Positions 1-9,685 are shown, numbered from the stretch's first letter. The stretch: 64,000 bases of DNA from Bacteroidota bacterium (GCA_016868815.1 VGFQ01000006.1:1-64000); one strand, 5' to 3'. Numbers and translations: made by a program. The notes: generated by a model not told the origin, from the sequence alone.

Positions 1-870
1 GATGCCGGACATTTGTTCGAGCAGCAGCGCTAGTCCACTATGGTCCCATTCGCCCCCACCCCTGGCGAGGATGGCATCCATCTGCGCAGCCACCAGGGCC
101 GAACCATGGAGGGGGACGGCATGCTCTCTGCCGGCTTGCAGCGCCAGGTTCATATCCTTCCGATGCAGGCGGACGCGGAAGCCAGGGTTGAAGTTGCGGT
201 CGATGATACGCTTACCATGGAGGTCGAGGATGCGGCTAGAGGCGAAGCCTCCCAGCAGGACTTCACGCATGCGTACCAGGTCAACGCCTGCCTTCTTCGC
301 AAGGGTGAAGGCTTCGGCGAGGGCCTGTATGGTCATGCCGACGATCATCTGGTTACAGACTTTCGCCATCTGGCCGGCGCCTGCCGCTCCGATGTGGACG
401 ATGTTCTTACCCATTCGCGCGAAAACTGACGATGCCCGCTCGAATGCTGTTGCAGAGCCACCTACCATGATGGAGAGGCTGGCATTCTCAGCCCCTACCT
501 GGCCACCGGAGACCGGTGCGTCGAGAGCTTCAACACCCCGGGCAGCCATGGCGGCGTGCACTGCCTTGGCTGTGGCAGGTGCGATCGACGACATGTCGAT
601 GAACAGGGCGCCGGGCCGGAGGCCTTCGGCAACGCCCCCCACACCAAGGGCCACAGCCTCCACATCGGGAGAGTCAGGCAGCATGGTGATGACAATGTCT
701 GAGGCAGCAGCTAGAGCTGCATAGGAGGCGAAGGCTGTCGCTCCCTGCGCGACGAGCTCGGAGGTGGCACGGTTGCCGGAGTAGACATGTAGCGGATGGC
801 CGGCCTTGTGGAGATGCATGGCCATGGGCTTACCCATGATGCCGAGTCCTATAAAACCGATGGTTTCCAT
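1..870 (-). CDS. GarR/3-hydroxyisobutyrate dehydrogenase-like NAD(P) reductase (3' end outside window)
   Basis: Beta-hydroxyacid dehydrogenase; family members reduce tartronate semialdehyde or oxidise 3-hydroxyisobutyrate in the cytosol. The reading frame is open from the ATG at 870 to base 1, giving 290 residues against a usual 290-300, so only a few C-terminal residues are missing. Visible: the N-terminal Rossmann motif GFIGLGIMGKPMA (residues 5-17), the substrate loop DAPVSGGQVGAEN (117-129) and the catalytic-lysine segment GAGQMAKVCNQ with Lys170. It is the last gene of the operon that starts with SusC, 75 bp after the mannonate-dehydratase-like gene. With the upstream HpcH/HpaI aldolase it recalls the GarL-GarR pair of glucarate/galactarate catabolism, where the aldolase yields pyruvate plus tartronate semialdehyde and GarR makes glycerate. 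The family is certain; the exact substrate is inferred from context. Confidence 0.88.
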   Translation of the reverse strand, partial: METIGFIGLGIMGKPMAMHLHKAGHPLHVYSGNRATSELVAQGATAFASYAALAAASDIVITMLPDSPDVEAVALGVGGVAEGLRPGALFIDMSSIAPATAKAVHAAMAARGVEALDAPVSGGQVGAENASLSIMVGGSATAFERASSVFARMGKNIVHIGAAGAGQMAKVCNQMIVGMTIQALAEAFTLAKKAGVDLVRMREVLLGGFASSRILDLHGKRIIDRNFNPGFRVRLHRKDMNLALQAGREHAVPLHGSALVAAQMDAILARGGGEWDHSGLALLLEQMSGI

Positions 871-945
871 GTATGAGAGGCTTCTTTGTTTGTGGGGTGA
901 AATGGTGGGTGGATAAAAATAAATTTAAAGCGTCCCGTCATTTAT

Positions 946-2124
946 CTACGCACCGCCGGCGATGGCCTGCAGTATGGCGATGATATAACCATATGCATGG
1001 GCGAAGGCCTGCTCATGCGTGGGGTCGTCGGGGTGTGAAGGCACGTGGTCGGGCATGACCATATAGGGGTAGCCCACTTCCTGGAGGGTCTTTAAGACTT
1101 GGAAGAAGTCCATGTCGCCGTTGTCGGAGAAGACCTCCTGGAAATGATCCCATCCACCTTTGATATTGCGCAGGTGTATGTTGAAAATCTTCTTTCGCGG
1201 CCCGAAGTAGCGGATGATCTCGTGTATCTCATTCTTAGGGTCTTTGAGTCCTTCGGCGATGGAGCCGATGCAGAAGTTGAAGCCGTGGTAGGGGCTGTCG
1301 CTGAGAGCAGCGAAACGCTTCATGGCGGCAAACACATCAGGGCTCGTCCAGCGGGTGATGCCGCGGTAGCCGACGTGTGTTGGAGGGTCGGCGATGTGGT
1401 TGCCCAGGCGCACCTTGTATTCCTCTGCCACGGGCACGATGCGGTCGATGAGGTATTTGATGCGTTCGAACATATCGTCGGCCGTGACGATACCGGCACG
1501 GGTGAGCGGCTCGTTGCGTTTGACGGCCTCCTCATAGACCCAAGTGCTGTAGCGGGCATTCCCACGCTTTGGGTCTATGGTCTGTCCGGTCCGTAGGACG
1601 GGCAGGATGGTGGTATTGTAGTTGAGCAGGGTGACGCCCGTCTTGCTGGCGACCATGATCATCTGTTGGATCTCTTCAATCTCGCGGTCGCGTTCCGGGC
1701 TCTTGCCCAGCATGATGTTGGGATGGCTGACCTTATCAATCCCTGCCGAAGTGAGCGGCAGATGGTAGGCGTCGAGATGAATACCGTATTTCTCGCAGGC
1801 ATCGCGTTTGCGGAGCGAGTCCTCGAGGTCCCAACCTTTGCCGGGGATATATTCAGGCATGCCCCCGTCGATGTGATAGACGCCGTGGCGGGCTTTGAAC
1901 TCGAGGTTGCGGAGGGTCGTGCCGCCCGACTGGCAGCCTACATGCATCAGGACTTTCCCTTTATTGGCGGCTGCCGCGGCTGGGCTGCGGTCTGTCCCGA
2001 CGGCCATTGCCGTGGCCGGGCTGGCTGCCAGGGCGGCACCCAGCGATCCGCTAGCGAGCGACCGTACAAAGCCCCGACGGGGCAGGTGGGAGGATGGGGT
2101 TTTGCACTCTTGTGTTTTTTTCAT
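946..2124 (-). CDS. uxuA: Mannonate dehydratase-like (UxuA family) with export signal
   Basis: 392-residue TIM-barrel protein of the UxuA type, which dehydrates D-mannonate to 2-keto-3-deoxygluconate. Family-like segments include HLRNIKGGWDHFQE, followed by NGDMDFFQVLK, and the MPDHVPSHPDD metal/substrate region near the C-terminus. Unlike classical cytosolic UxuA, the first ~41 residues form a twin-arginine-like leader: RR at 16-17 in PRRGFVR, a hydrophobic Ala/Leu stretch, then an ATAMA cleavage-like site. This suggests the protein is exported or derives from a Tat-exported paralogue. It lies 51 bp after the GntP gene and 75 bp before the reductase gene. TIM-barrel epimerases share the fold, so mannonate as substrate is likely but not proven. 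Confidence 0.78.
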   Translation of the reverse strand: MKKTQECKTPSSHLPRRGFVRSLASGSLGAALAASPATAMAVGTDRSPAAAAANKGKVLMHVGCQSGGTTLRNLEFKARHGVYHIDGGMPEYIPGKGWDLEDSLRKRDACEKYGIHLDAYHLPLTSAGIDKVSHPNIMLGKSPERDREIEEIQQMIMVASKTGVTLLNYNTTILPVLRTGQTIDPKRGNARYSTWVYEEAVKRNEPLTRAGIVTADDMFERIKYLIDRIVPVAEEYKVRLGNHIADPPTHVGYRGITRWTSPDVFAAMKRFAALSDSPYHGFNFCIGSIAEGLKDPKNEIHEIIRYFGPRKKIFNIHLRNIKGGWDHFQEVFSDNGDMDFFQVLKTLQEVGYPYMVMPDHVPSHPDDPTHEQAFAHAYGYIIAILQAIAGGA

Positions 2125-2175
2125 GTTTCTTTTTTTGCCAGCACTTCAGCATGAGCCGGGATTCAGCATGGCTAT

Positions 2176-3627
2176 TCAGACGGGAAACGGCAGCCAGGCG
2201 GCTGCCAGCATAATGACGACGAGGCCTGTAACCCCCATCACAACCCCCATCGGTGCATAGGTCTTGAGGGCTTCCTTTTCGGTGAGATTGCTCATCTTAC
2301 AGATGATCCAAAAGCCCGGATCGTTCATCCAGGGTACGAGCTTAGCGCCGCAACCGATGGCGAGGCCCAGGTAGAGCGGATGAAAGGTGAGGCCTGCCTG
2401 GGAGGCCATGCCGGAGAGGATGCCGGAGGCGGTGATGAGGGCTACTGTCGCCGAGCCCTGGGCGGTCCGCACGACGGCAGCAATCAGAAACGACAGCGGT
2501 ATGAGCGCCATCTGGTAGTGGCTGGTCATGTCGGTGATGCGTGCGCTGATACCTGTCTGCTGGATGACGCCGCCAAAGGCGCCGCCGGCGCAGGTGATCA
2601 GGATGATGGCGCCTCCGCTCATCAGGGCATTCTGGATAAAGGCTGACATATCAAAGCTGCTGCCGCGCTTCTGCTGTAGCACGACGAGCAGGGCGAGGAT
2701 GCCGGCAGTGATGAGGGCGGTGTTCTTATCGCCGAAGAAATGAATGACGGCGGCAACGGCTTGCATCACGATGTTTCCAGCGGCTGCATCCTTGGACAGA
2801 TTCAGAAAGGTGTCTGCACAGATGAAAAAGACGGGAAAGACGACCGGCAGCAGGGAGAGGGCGAGTGAGGGCAGCTGCGCGTCATCTTTCTCTGCGATCA
2901 TGCGAATATCCTCCACTTTGGCGTCTAGCGAATCTCTGACGGGAACGGTCATCCGACGATTAAGCCATCGTGCGAATAGGTAGCCGGAGGTGGCGGTGAT
3001 AAGTCCCAGCATTGAGCCCGCCACGATCATCAGTCCGATCGGTATCTGCATGGCAGTCACCAGGAACAAAGGCCCTGGAGCGGGCGGCACCAGCGAGTTG
3101 GCCATCATGGCTCCCGCGATGATGGACAGGACAAACAGCAGGTAGTTGCGGCCGATGCGCATGGATATCGCCTTTGCCAGCGGCATCATGAGGAAGATGA
3201 CGGTGTCGAAGAAGACGGGGATGCCGATGAAGAAGCTGCTGACGAGGAAGGCGGCCGGGGCTCTGTCGATGCCGATGGCGCGGAGGATGGAGCGGATGAT
3301 GCGCTCTGCCGCACCGCTCTCCAGCATGCACTTGCCGATAATCGCGGCCATGGCAATGAGGATGCCGATTTTGGCGGCTGTGTTGCCGAATTCCGTGGCG
3401 ATGCGTTCCCCCAGCGACTTCTTCGCCTGCTGCAGGGCGGCGGCGGCACTGGCCCCTTTGGAAAGGGCGAACTGCTCCAATGCAGAGGCTGGCGTCAGCC
3501 AAGCCACCGCGAAGGCTGCCAGCAGCATCGCCAGGAAGGGATGCAGTTTGAGGCCGATGATACCGCCGACCACGACGAGGATGCCAGCAGCCAAGATCAG
3601 AAATGGGTCTGTGAGTATCGCAGGCAT
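2176..3627 (-). CDS. GntP-family gluconate/sugar-acid:H+ symporter
   Basis: 483-residue inner-membrane permease with about 12 strongly hydrophobic segments, typical in length for GntP/GntT/IdnT transporters of gluconate, idonate and related sugar acids. Family-like stretches include the N-terminal GILVVVGGIIGLKLHPFLA, the central IGIPVFFDTVIFLMMPLA and the late AQGSATVALITASGI. I chose the ATG at 3627 (MPAILTDPF), 4 bp after the aldolase stop; an in-frame start at 3720 would overlap the aldolase heavily and add a non-hydrophobic leader. The tight spacing implies coupling to the aldolase. Inferred role: carrying sugar acids into the cytosol for the adjacent catabolic enzymes. Confidence 0.9.
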   Translation of the reverse strand: MPAILTDPFLILAAGILVVVGGIIGLKLHPFLAMLLAAFAVAWLTPASALEQFALSKGASAAAALQQAKKSLGERIATEFGNTAAKIGILIAMAAIIGKCMLESGAAERIIRSILRAIGIDRAPAAFLVSSFFIGIPVFFDTVIFLMMPLAKAISMRIGRNYLLFVLSIIAGAMMANSLVPPAPGPLFLVTAMQIPIGLMIVAGSMLGLITATSGYLFARWLNRRMTVPVRDSLDAKVEDIRMIAEKDDAQLPSLALSLLPVVFPVFFICADTFLNLSKDAAAGNIVMQAVAAVIHFFGDKNTALITAGILALLVVLQQKRGSSFDMSAFIQNALMSGGAIILITCAGGAFGGVIQQTGISARITDMTSHYQMALIPLSFLIAAVVRTAQGSATVALITASGILSGMASQAGLTFHPLYLGLAIGCGAKLVPWMNDPGFWIICKMSNLTEKEALKTYAPMGVVMGVTGLVVIMLAAAWLPFPV

Positions 3628-3631
3628 GACG

Positions 3632-4411
3632 TCAGGATTGGGTTTGGCGGGTGCGACGGTCCTGCAGACCGGCAGCCATCTTGCGGGCCCCTTCGGCGAC
3701 AAAGCTGCCATCGGAGCCACATGCGATCATACGCATGCCCAGGCCGTGGTAGCGAGGATAGTCGTCCGGGTTGAAGAGGAGTATGCCCGTCTGCTTACGG
3801 GCCTTTTGGGCGGCGTCGACGGTGGCCTGGACCGCCTCGAGGAAGAGGGTGTGGTCGAACTGTCCAAAGATGCCTAGGCTCATGGTTAGGTCTGCCGGGC
3901 CTATGAATAATACGTCAACGCCTTCCAGGGCGGCGACGGCGTCGAGGTGGTCCAGGATCTCTGCCGTCTCGACTTGTATGGCGCCGAGGATGTTCTGAGG
4001 GGCGTTTTCGAAATACTCATTAAAGCGACTGGCGAAGGCTGTCGCACGGATCATCTTGGCCATGCCGCGGGAGCCCTGCGGGGGGTAATGCAGGGCGTCG
4101 ACGGCCTCCTTCGCCTCCTGCACGTTGCAGACACGCGGTACGAGGATGCCTTCGGCGCCCATGTCGAGTACCCGCTGGATGCGGCGCCTGTCGTGGCTCT
4201 CTACGCGGACGACGGGGGCTGCCGGCGTAGCAGAAAGGCCTTGCAGCTGCCCGATGAGTTGTGCTTCTGTGCCGGCGCCATGCTCCAGATCGATGAGTAC
4301 CCAGTCGAATCCGGCCAGTCCGGCCATCTCTGCCGTCAGCGGGTTGCCAAGGTTGAGCCAACAGCCGTTGACTGCTTCTGCCTGCTGGAGTCTTCGCTTC
4401 AGCCCTTTCAT
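3632..4411 (-). CDS. HpcH/HpaI-family aldolase (2-keto-3-deoxy-sugar-acid aldolase type)
   Basis: 259 residues, normal for class II pyruvate aldolases such as GarL, HpaI and RhmA, which split 2-keto-3-deoxy acids into pyruvate and an aldehyde. Visible motifs: LIDLEHGAGT with His44, PVVRVES, GAEGILVPRV, and the metal ligands Glu148 in GAIQVETAE and Asp174 in FIGPADLTMSLG. The gene sits 30 bp after SusD and 4 bp before the GntP permease, as a cytosolic step of the operon. Together with the terminal GarR-like reductase it suggests a glucarate/galactarate-type branch; with the mannonate dehydratase it could instead split KDG-like intermediates. Family certain, substrate inferred. Confidence 0.88.
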   Translation of the reverse strand: MKGLKRRLQQAEAVNGCWLNLGNPLTAEMAGLAGFDWVLIDLEHGAGTEAQLIGQLQGLSATPAAPVVRVESHDRRRIQRVLDMGAEGILVPRVCNVQEAKEAVDALHYPPQGSRGMAKMIRATAFASRFNEYFENAPQNILGAIQVETAEILDHLDAVAALEGVDVLFIGPADLTMSLGIFGQFDHTLFLEAVQATVDAAQKARKQTGILLFNPDDYPRYHGLGMRMIACGSDGSFVAEGARKMAAGLQDRRTRQTQS

Positions 4412-4441
4412 CGAAATCGTTTTTTCATATACTCCTACAAG

Positions 4442-5968
4442 TCACTTGACATCCCACCAGATGCGTGTATCCATGATGTCGGCCCCCTGGCGCTTAATGG
4501 CCTCCTGCACGTTGGCGGTGTTGACGTTGAGTTCCGCATCTGGATAGGTAAGCCGGCGTATGAAGGGTTCCGTCTTGAGGTCTCGGCCCGGGAAGAGGTT
4601 GGGTGCCAGGACGGGGAAGCCGCTGCGGCGGAAGTTGGCGAATGCCTCGGGGCCGTTGAGGAAGGATGCCACCCAGTATTGAGTGTTAATCTGTTCGCGC
4701 GCGCGTGCCGCCACTAGCGGGTTGGCGGTGACCCATGCGTCGATGGCGGCGACGGGGATGGCGGTCGAGGTGCCATAGAGGGCCAGCTGCTGCATATGAG
4801 CCCTGACGCCGTTTGCGTAGGCAGTGGCGGCATTCCCAGGAGCCCATCCGCGGGTGATAGCCTCCGCTAGGAGCAACTGTGTCTGGGCATAGGTCAGGAT
4901 GAAGGTGGGTGCCTGGGGGCTGGCCATGCGGGTGCGGTCGAGCTGGCTGTAGTCCCAGAGGCTCGCGAGGTTGCTGGCACGCACTTCGGTGGAGATGGTC
5001 GTGTTGTCATAGCCCAGGGGCATGCCGATCTGGTCGGCTGCCAGGCGGGAGGCGCGCGACTCGATCTGGTTGGCGCCGCTGAGAGCACCTTTGTACCGCA
5101 CGGAGATGGCCGTCAGTCGGGGGTCAGAAGTCGACTTGAGATGGTCGACAAAGTCTTTTGCAAGGTAGAAGAAGGCCGACTGACCGCCATTGAGCTGGCT
5201 GCCGACATCGTTGGCGAAGTTGGCGTTGTGGCGAATGACGATGTTGTCTGCATTACTTGTCATGAGCCCTCCGGTGACGGCTTTCGTCACATAGGTCTGT
5301 GCTACGGCCGGGTTCACCTTCGACAGCCGCATAGCCGCCCGCAGCAGCAGTGAGTTGCCGAGGCGCTTCCAGATGGCGACATCCCCAGCGAACAGCACTT
5401 CCTGTGTCACGCGGGTCTTGGTGGCGTCGAGGGCGGCGGTAGCCGTCTCGAGCTCATTGAGGATGTCGGTATAGATGGCTCCCTGGCCGTCGTACTTCGG
5501 CTTGGAAGTGCCCTCGAGGGCGCCGCGGCCGGCCTCCTTATAGGGGATGTCGCCATAAGTGTCCGTCAGCAGCATGAAGCAATAGGCTTTCCAGATGCGG
5601 GCCGTGTGATAGAGATTGCTGCGGTTTGCGTCATTCTTTGTCTTCTCGACGACGTCGACCAGGTCGCGGGTGATGCTGCGATAGTAGCGCTGCCAGTTGC
5701 CGGCGGCCACGCTGCGGTTGTCCTGGTTGTAGTTGGCCGCGGATCCAACGCCGCTGAAAGGCGTGATCATTTGTTTGACGATGGTCGTCTCGTAGCTGAG
5801 GTTGCCGTAGGTAAAGGCGCTGTTGACGATGGCGTTATTCAGCTGGAAGACAGGGTCTACGCCCGTCAGGGCTACAGGATTTATGTTCATCTCATCGAAG
5901 CCCTTGTCGCAGGCCGTCAGGCAGGCCAGGCTGCCGATGAGGGCGATTTTTCTGAGTGTCGTTTCCAT
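4442..5968 (-). CDS. SusD/RagB-like outer-membrane lipoprotein (SusD_2-type)
   Basis: 508-residue surface lipoprotein that caps a SusC transporter and binds the imported oligosaccharide. The signal peptide ends in lipobox LTAC (Cys at residue 20). The body looks like the SusD_2 subgroup: an early NINP segment, TPR-like helices and a C-terminal segment with TEPFIRRLTYPDAELNVN. It follows the partner SusC by 26 bp and precedes the aldolase by 30 bp, so it belongs to the same transcript. Ligand unknown; the downstream sugar-acid genes suggest a uronate- or aldarate-containing substrate. Confidence 0.92.
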   Translation of the reverse strand: METTLRKIALIGSLACLTACDKGFDEMNINPVALTGVDPVFQLNNAIVNSAFTYGNLSYETTIVKQMITPFSGVGSAANYNQDNRSVAAGNWQRYYRSITRDLVDVVEKTKNDANRSNLYHTARIWKAYCFMLLTDTYGDIPYKEAGRGALEGTSKPKYDGQGAIYTDILNELETATAALDATKTRVTQEVLFAGDVAIWKRLGNSLLLRAAMRLSKVNPAVAQTYVTKAVTGGLMTSNADNIVIRHNANFANDVGSQLNGGQSAFFYLAKDFVDHLKSTSDPRLTAISVRYKGALSGANQIESRASRLAADQIGMPLGYDNTTISTEVRASNLASLWDYSQLDRTRMASPQAPTFILTYAQTQLLLAEAITRGWAPGNAATAYANGVRAHMQQLALYGTSTAIPVAAIDAWVTANPLVAARAREQINTQYWVASFLNGPEAFANFRRSGFPVLAPNLFPGRDLKTEPFIRRLTYPDAELNVNTANVQEAIKRQGADIMDTRIWWDVK

Positions 5969-5994
5969 GTGTCTATAGTTTATGGCGATGACGG

Positions 5995-8900
5995 TCAGAA
6001 TTTGATGTTTAAGTTGAATCCGACATTGCGGGTAATGGGCAGGCCGGTAGCCTCCAGCCCCATCAGGTTGTCAGACGGCAAGCCGAACTGTTCGGGATGT
6101 ATGTTCTCTACCCACTTGCGCAGGACGAGCACATTGCTCGCCACTGCACTCAGCCGGACGCCTTTGACGAAGGAGAGGCCCTTGAGGAAGCGGGTGATGT
6201 CATATCCGGCTGTGACCTGGCGCAGCTGCCAGAGGCCCGCGTCTGTCACGAATGACTCGGCGATGTTCTGGCTTCGTACGGTCTCATAGAAGGCTTGCAC
6301 GCCCGACTTGACGGTATTCTTCTGCCCGTTCAGCAGCACCCCATCTCCCACTACAAAACCTTCGGTGCGACCTACCAGGGTGGCCTTGTGTAGACCGTGG
6401 CGCCAGGCGTTGAAGTTCGTCCCGGAGATCATCTTATGCCCAAGCTTGAAATCGATCAGGAATGAAAAAGATACACCGTGGATGTTGAATGTGTTGGTGA
6501 TGCCTCCTGTCCAGATGGGTAGGGCACTGCCGAATGCAATCAGGTTGGCGGTCCGCAGGGGTCGGCCGTTGCCAGCGTCAAAGACCTGCTGGCCGGAAGC
6601 ATTCCGCAAATACCCGTAGCCATAGAGCTGCCCGAGCGACTTCCCAACGACCTGGCGAAGCTCACCGGTGAATTCTCCGACACCGACGGTGATAATCGTA
6701 TCCCCTGCGCCAGTCCCTAGGCTCAATACTTTTGACTGGTTATAGGCACCGTTGAGGTTTACCTCCCAGGAGAAGTTGCGGGCTTTGACAGCGCGGATGT
6801 TGAACATAGCCTCGAGGCCACGGTTCTGGCTCTGCCCTACATTGACCAGCTGGCGCTGATAGCCGGATGCATCAGAGATCTGCGCCTGCAGGATTTGGTC
6901 TGAAGAGAGCTTATCATAGTAGCTTACCTCCAGTGCCATACGGTTACCGAAGAGCCTTGCCTCCAGCCCGATCTCCTTCTCCGAGACGCGCATTGGCCGC
7001 AGGTCGGGATTGGGTACGACCGAGGCGTTGATACTGGCCAGCGACTGCAGGGTGCCCGAAGGGTTGGGGAACTGCAGGGGGTTAATAGCGTAGAAGAGGC
7101 TATTGGAATAGGGTGGCACATCTGTGTCACTGCCCACTTCGGCATAAGCGACACGCAGCTTGGCATAGTCTATCCACGTGGGCATAGCATCCCGGAAGGC
7201 ATCCGACAGGATGAAGCTGGCAGTGACAGAGGGATAGAGGATGCTGCGGTTCTGAGGAGACAGCGTCGAGAACCAGTCATTCCGAACAGTCCCGTTTATG
7301 TAGAGTAGGTTACGCCACGACAGTTCTGCAGAACCGTATACGGAGTTGACCTGCCGCTCGGAGACTTCATTGATGGGCTGCAGCAAACGTCCATTTGCAA
7401 GGGTGTAGATGCCGCGGGTATAAAAGTCCTGCACCAGGACGTTGTTGCGGTCGAGCCTCCGGTTCATCTGGTTGCCGCCCACCATGAGGTCGACGGAGAA
7501 GTCGCCGTACGACTTCTTCGAGCCGAGAAGGACGTCTGTGTTGAGTTCCCGGAATCGACGTTCATCCTGCACATACTGTCCATTCACGAAGCCGGGAGGG
7601 GCCGGGGCCTGACGTTGGCTGCCGGTCGGGAGGTTATAGTCCTGGGAACGGGCGTAGTAGTCCTGCCCCAGCCTTCCCTGCAGATACAGCCATTTGGTGA
7701 TGTCATACCGCACGGTGAGGTTTCCAAAGAAGCGGTCGCGGTTCTGCTTTTCAAACCTCGACAGGGCGAAGTAGGGGTTGGTACGGTTGGTGAAGCGCGA
7801 CCAGGATACCTCGTTGCCGACGGCGTCGAAGGCGTATTTCTGCAGCAGGTCCATCGGCATGGAGTTGGCCATATTATAGAGGATGACGGGGCTGTAGTCT
7901 TGCTCTGCGATGTTGGGCGGGTTGTTCCTCCGTTCGTTGGAATAGCTGATGTTACCGCTGATGGTGAGCTTCTTAGCGAATGTCTGTGTGAAGCCGAGGT
8001 TAATGTTCTTTCGGTCGAAGTCGGACCCCGGCAGGATGGCAGTGGAGCGCATGTTGGAGACCGACAGGCTCATCCCTCCGTATTCGCCGCCAGAGGAGAC
8101 CGTGACGGAGTTCGTCAGCGTCGAGGCGTTGCGATAAAACTGGCGGATCTGTCCACGCTGGGGCTCATAGGGTACAACCTGGTTGTTGAAGAGCACCTGG
8201 GTGAGGCCAGGGGCGAACTTCTCCCCGAAGCTCCACTGACCGGAGGTAGGGAAGGGCGTGGTAGGCCTGACGCCGTTCTCTCCCTGCCCGTATTCATATT
8301 GATAGTCGGTGTAGTCGAGCGGCGTCTCATGGTTGTAGTTGGTGTTGACCTCGATACCGATACCGGAGCCCTTGCTGCGGGTCTTGGTAGTGATCATGAT
8401 GACGCCGTCTTTGGCGCGCGAACCGTAGAGGGCGGAGGCAGCCGCACCCTTTAGCACCGTCATCGACTCGATGTTGTCGGGGTCGATGCTGCTCAGGCCG
8501 TCGCCACCGTCGGAGGTGCGGTTGCTGCCTCGTTCGGAGATGTCTCCCCTTGCACCGAAGTTGGTGTTGTCGATCGGCACACCGTTGATGACGATGAGAG
8601 GTGAGTTGTTGGCACCGAATGAAGACTGGCCCCGGATGCGGATCTTGCTGGTACCGGCCGGGCCGGATCCCATGGAGGTGATGTTGACCCCCGCCACTTT
8701 ACCCGTGAGGGCGTTCATGAAGCTGGAGTTGCGGTTCACCGTCACCTGCTCCGGCACGACAGAGGCCGTAGCGTATCCCAAGCTTTTCTGCTCTTTTCGG
8801 ATACCCAAGGCCGTTACGACGACACCTTGCATACTAGCCGTAGCCTCTGTAAGCATAACATTGAGTGTATTGCCTGTTATCCGCACTTCTAGGGGGGCAA

Positions 8901-9267
8901 AGCCGATGGAAGAAAAGGCCAGTATCCCTTTGCCGTCCGGTACTTCAATCGAGAAACTGCCACTGGCGTCCGTTTGAGTACCACGGGAGGTGCCTTTCAG
9001 GACGACGCTTACGTTCTGTACCGGCTTCCCAGACTCATCAGTCACCTGGCCGCTAATGCGGACATCATCTGGCGGAGCAACGAATCCTAAGAATTCTTCT
9101 AGAACCGCATCACTGCGCAGCAGCGTGAATCGATCTGCGAAGCCATCGGCAGTCGCATGGATGCTGAAGGCAAAGAAAAAGAGGAATGAGAACCTCACCA
9201 CCAATAAGCATTGCGGGTGGATACTGCAACGGCTCAACACAGGGACGATGCCTGGTTTGATGTGCAT
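5995..9267 (-). CDS. SusC/RagA-type TonB-dependent outer-membrane transporter
   Basis: 1,090-residue TonB-dependent transporter. In order: an N-terminal hydrophobic signal (about residues 22-42), a carboxypeptidase-D-like regulatory domain beginning ISGQVTDESGKPVQNVSV, a plug domain with GVVVTALGIRKEQKSLGYA and the SusC-typical ESMTVLKGAAASALYGSRA and GVIMITTK motifs, then a long C-terminal beta-barrel ending LNIKF. It imports an oligosaccharide across the outer membrane with its SusD partner. First gene of a six-gene minus-strand operon running to the window edge. A ~420 bp AT-richer stretch separates it from the eCIS cluster, and a candidate promoter lies there. Confidence 0.95.
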   Translation of the reverse strand: MHIKPGIVPVLSRCSIHPQCLLVVRFSFLFFFAFSIHATADGFADRFTLLRSDAVLEEFLGFVAPPDDVRISGQVTDESGKPVQNVSVVLKGTSRGTQTDASGSFSIEVPDGKGILAFSSIGFAPLEVRITGNTLNVMLTEATASMQGVVVTALGIRKEQKSLGYATASVVPEQVTVNRNSSFMNALTGKVAGVNITSMGSGPAGTSKIRIRGQSSFGANNSPLIVINGVPIDNTNFGARGDISERGSNRTSDGGDGLSSIDPDNIESMTVLKGAAASALYGSRAKDGVIMITTKTRSKGSGIGIEVNTNYNHETPLDYTDYQYEYGQGENGVRPTTPFPTSGQWSFGEKFAPGLTQVLFNNQVVPYEPQRGQIRQFYRNASTLTNSVTVSSGGEYGGMSLSVSNMRSTAILPGSDFDRKNINLGFTQTFAKKLTISGNISYSNERRNNPPNIAEQDYSPVILYNMANSMPMDLLQKYAFDAVGNEVSWSRFTNRTNPYFALSRFEKQNRDRFFGNLTVRYDITKWLYLQGRLGQDYYARSQDYNLPTGSQRQAPAPPGFVNGQYVQDERRFRELNTDVLLGSKKSYGDFSVDLMVGGNQMNRRLDRNNVLVQDFYTRGIYTLANGRLLQPINEVSERQVNSVYGSAELSWRNLLYINGTVRNDWFSTLSPQNRSILYPSVTASFILSDAFRDAMPTWIDYAKLRVAYAEVGSDTDVPPYSNSLFYAINPLQFPNPSGTLQSLASINASVVPNPDLRPMRVSEKEIGLEARLFGNRMALEVSYYDKLSSDQILQAQISDASGYQRQLVNVGQSQNRGLEAMFNIRAVKARNFSWEVNLNGAYNQSKVLSLGTGAGDTIITVGVGEFTGELRQVVGKSLGQLYGYGYLRNASGQQVFDAGNGRPLRTANLIAFGSALPIWTGGITNTFNIHGVSFSFLIDFKLGHKMISGTNFNAWRHGLHKATLVGRTEGFVVGDGVLLNGQKNTVKSGVQAFYETVRSQNIAESFVTDAGLWQLRQVTAGYDITRFLKGLSFVKGVRLSAVASNVLVLRKWVENIHPEQFGLPSDNLMGLEATGLPITRNVGFNLNIKF

Positions 9268-9685
9268 GATTTTAGATTTTTAGATGAAGGGATGGGATTT
9301 ATATATGATGAATGATTAAGTTGAACGATATGCTCGGGTGGTATTCCTTTGTAGCAGCCAAATTCGATGACATGTGTAAAGCATTGAGAACCGAAAGACT
9401 TTATCAGAGTATCGCCAAAAAAATGCGGCAAATCCAGGCTGCTCAACTGGTGGTAGGATGCAGACTAATTCCTGGTTTGAGATGATTAGATACCCAGGCA
9501 AGCGTCGTCTTTTTATTGAACCATGTGAATCGTATTCAAAAATAAGGGGCATTTAAATAATTTCAAGCAGGGTTTTTACCCACCGACTGAAGATTTTATG
9601 CGGAACGTAGATGAAATAAAGTACAGCACAAATAAAATTTAGCCCACGGCCCACTTCGGACAGGCCAACAGATGAATCATGGCCA
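9268..9685. other. Intergenic region between the eCIS cluster and the SusC operon
   Basis: About 420 bases, clearly more AT-rich than the neighbouring genes. Short open frames here lack recognisable protein character and I do not call them. It probably carries the SusC promoter (see 9537-9567). A GC-rich inverted repeat with several wobble pairs around 9649-9667 follows the last eCIS gene and, being followed on the minus strand by a T-rich stretch, might act as a weak terminator. No repeat, tRNA or insertion-sequence remnant seen. Confidence 0.5.
9537..9567 (-). promoter_or_regulatory. Candidate Bacteroidota promoter for the SusC operon
   Basis: On the minus strand, TATTTTTG at 9544-9537 matches the Bacteroidota -7 consensus TAnnTTTG exactly. 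An imperfect -33 element (CTTG, 9567-9564) lies 19 bases upstream. It would give a 5' leader of about 260 nt before SusC. The match is short and could be chance in AT-rich DNA. Confidence 0.35.

Noticed and set aside
9251-9480. 10-bp direct repeat CCTGGTTTGA at 9251-9260 and 9471-9480
   Set aside because: Too short and isolated to support an attachment site, insertion footprint or operator.
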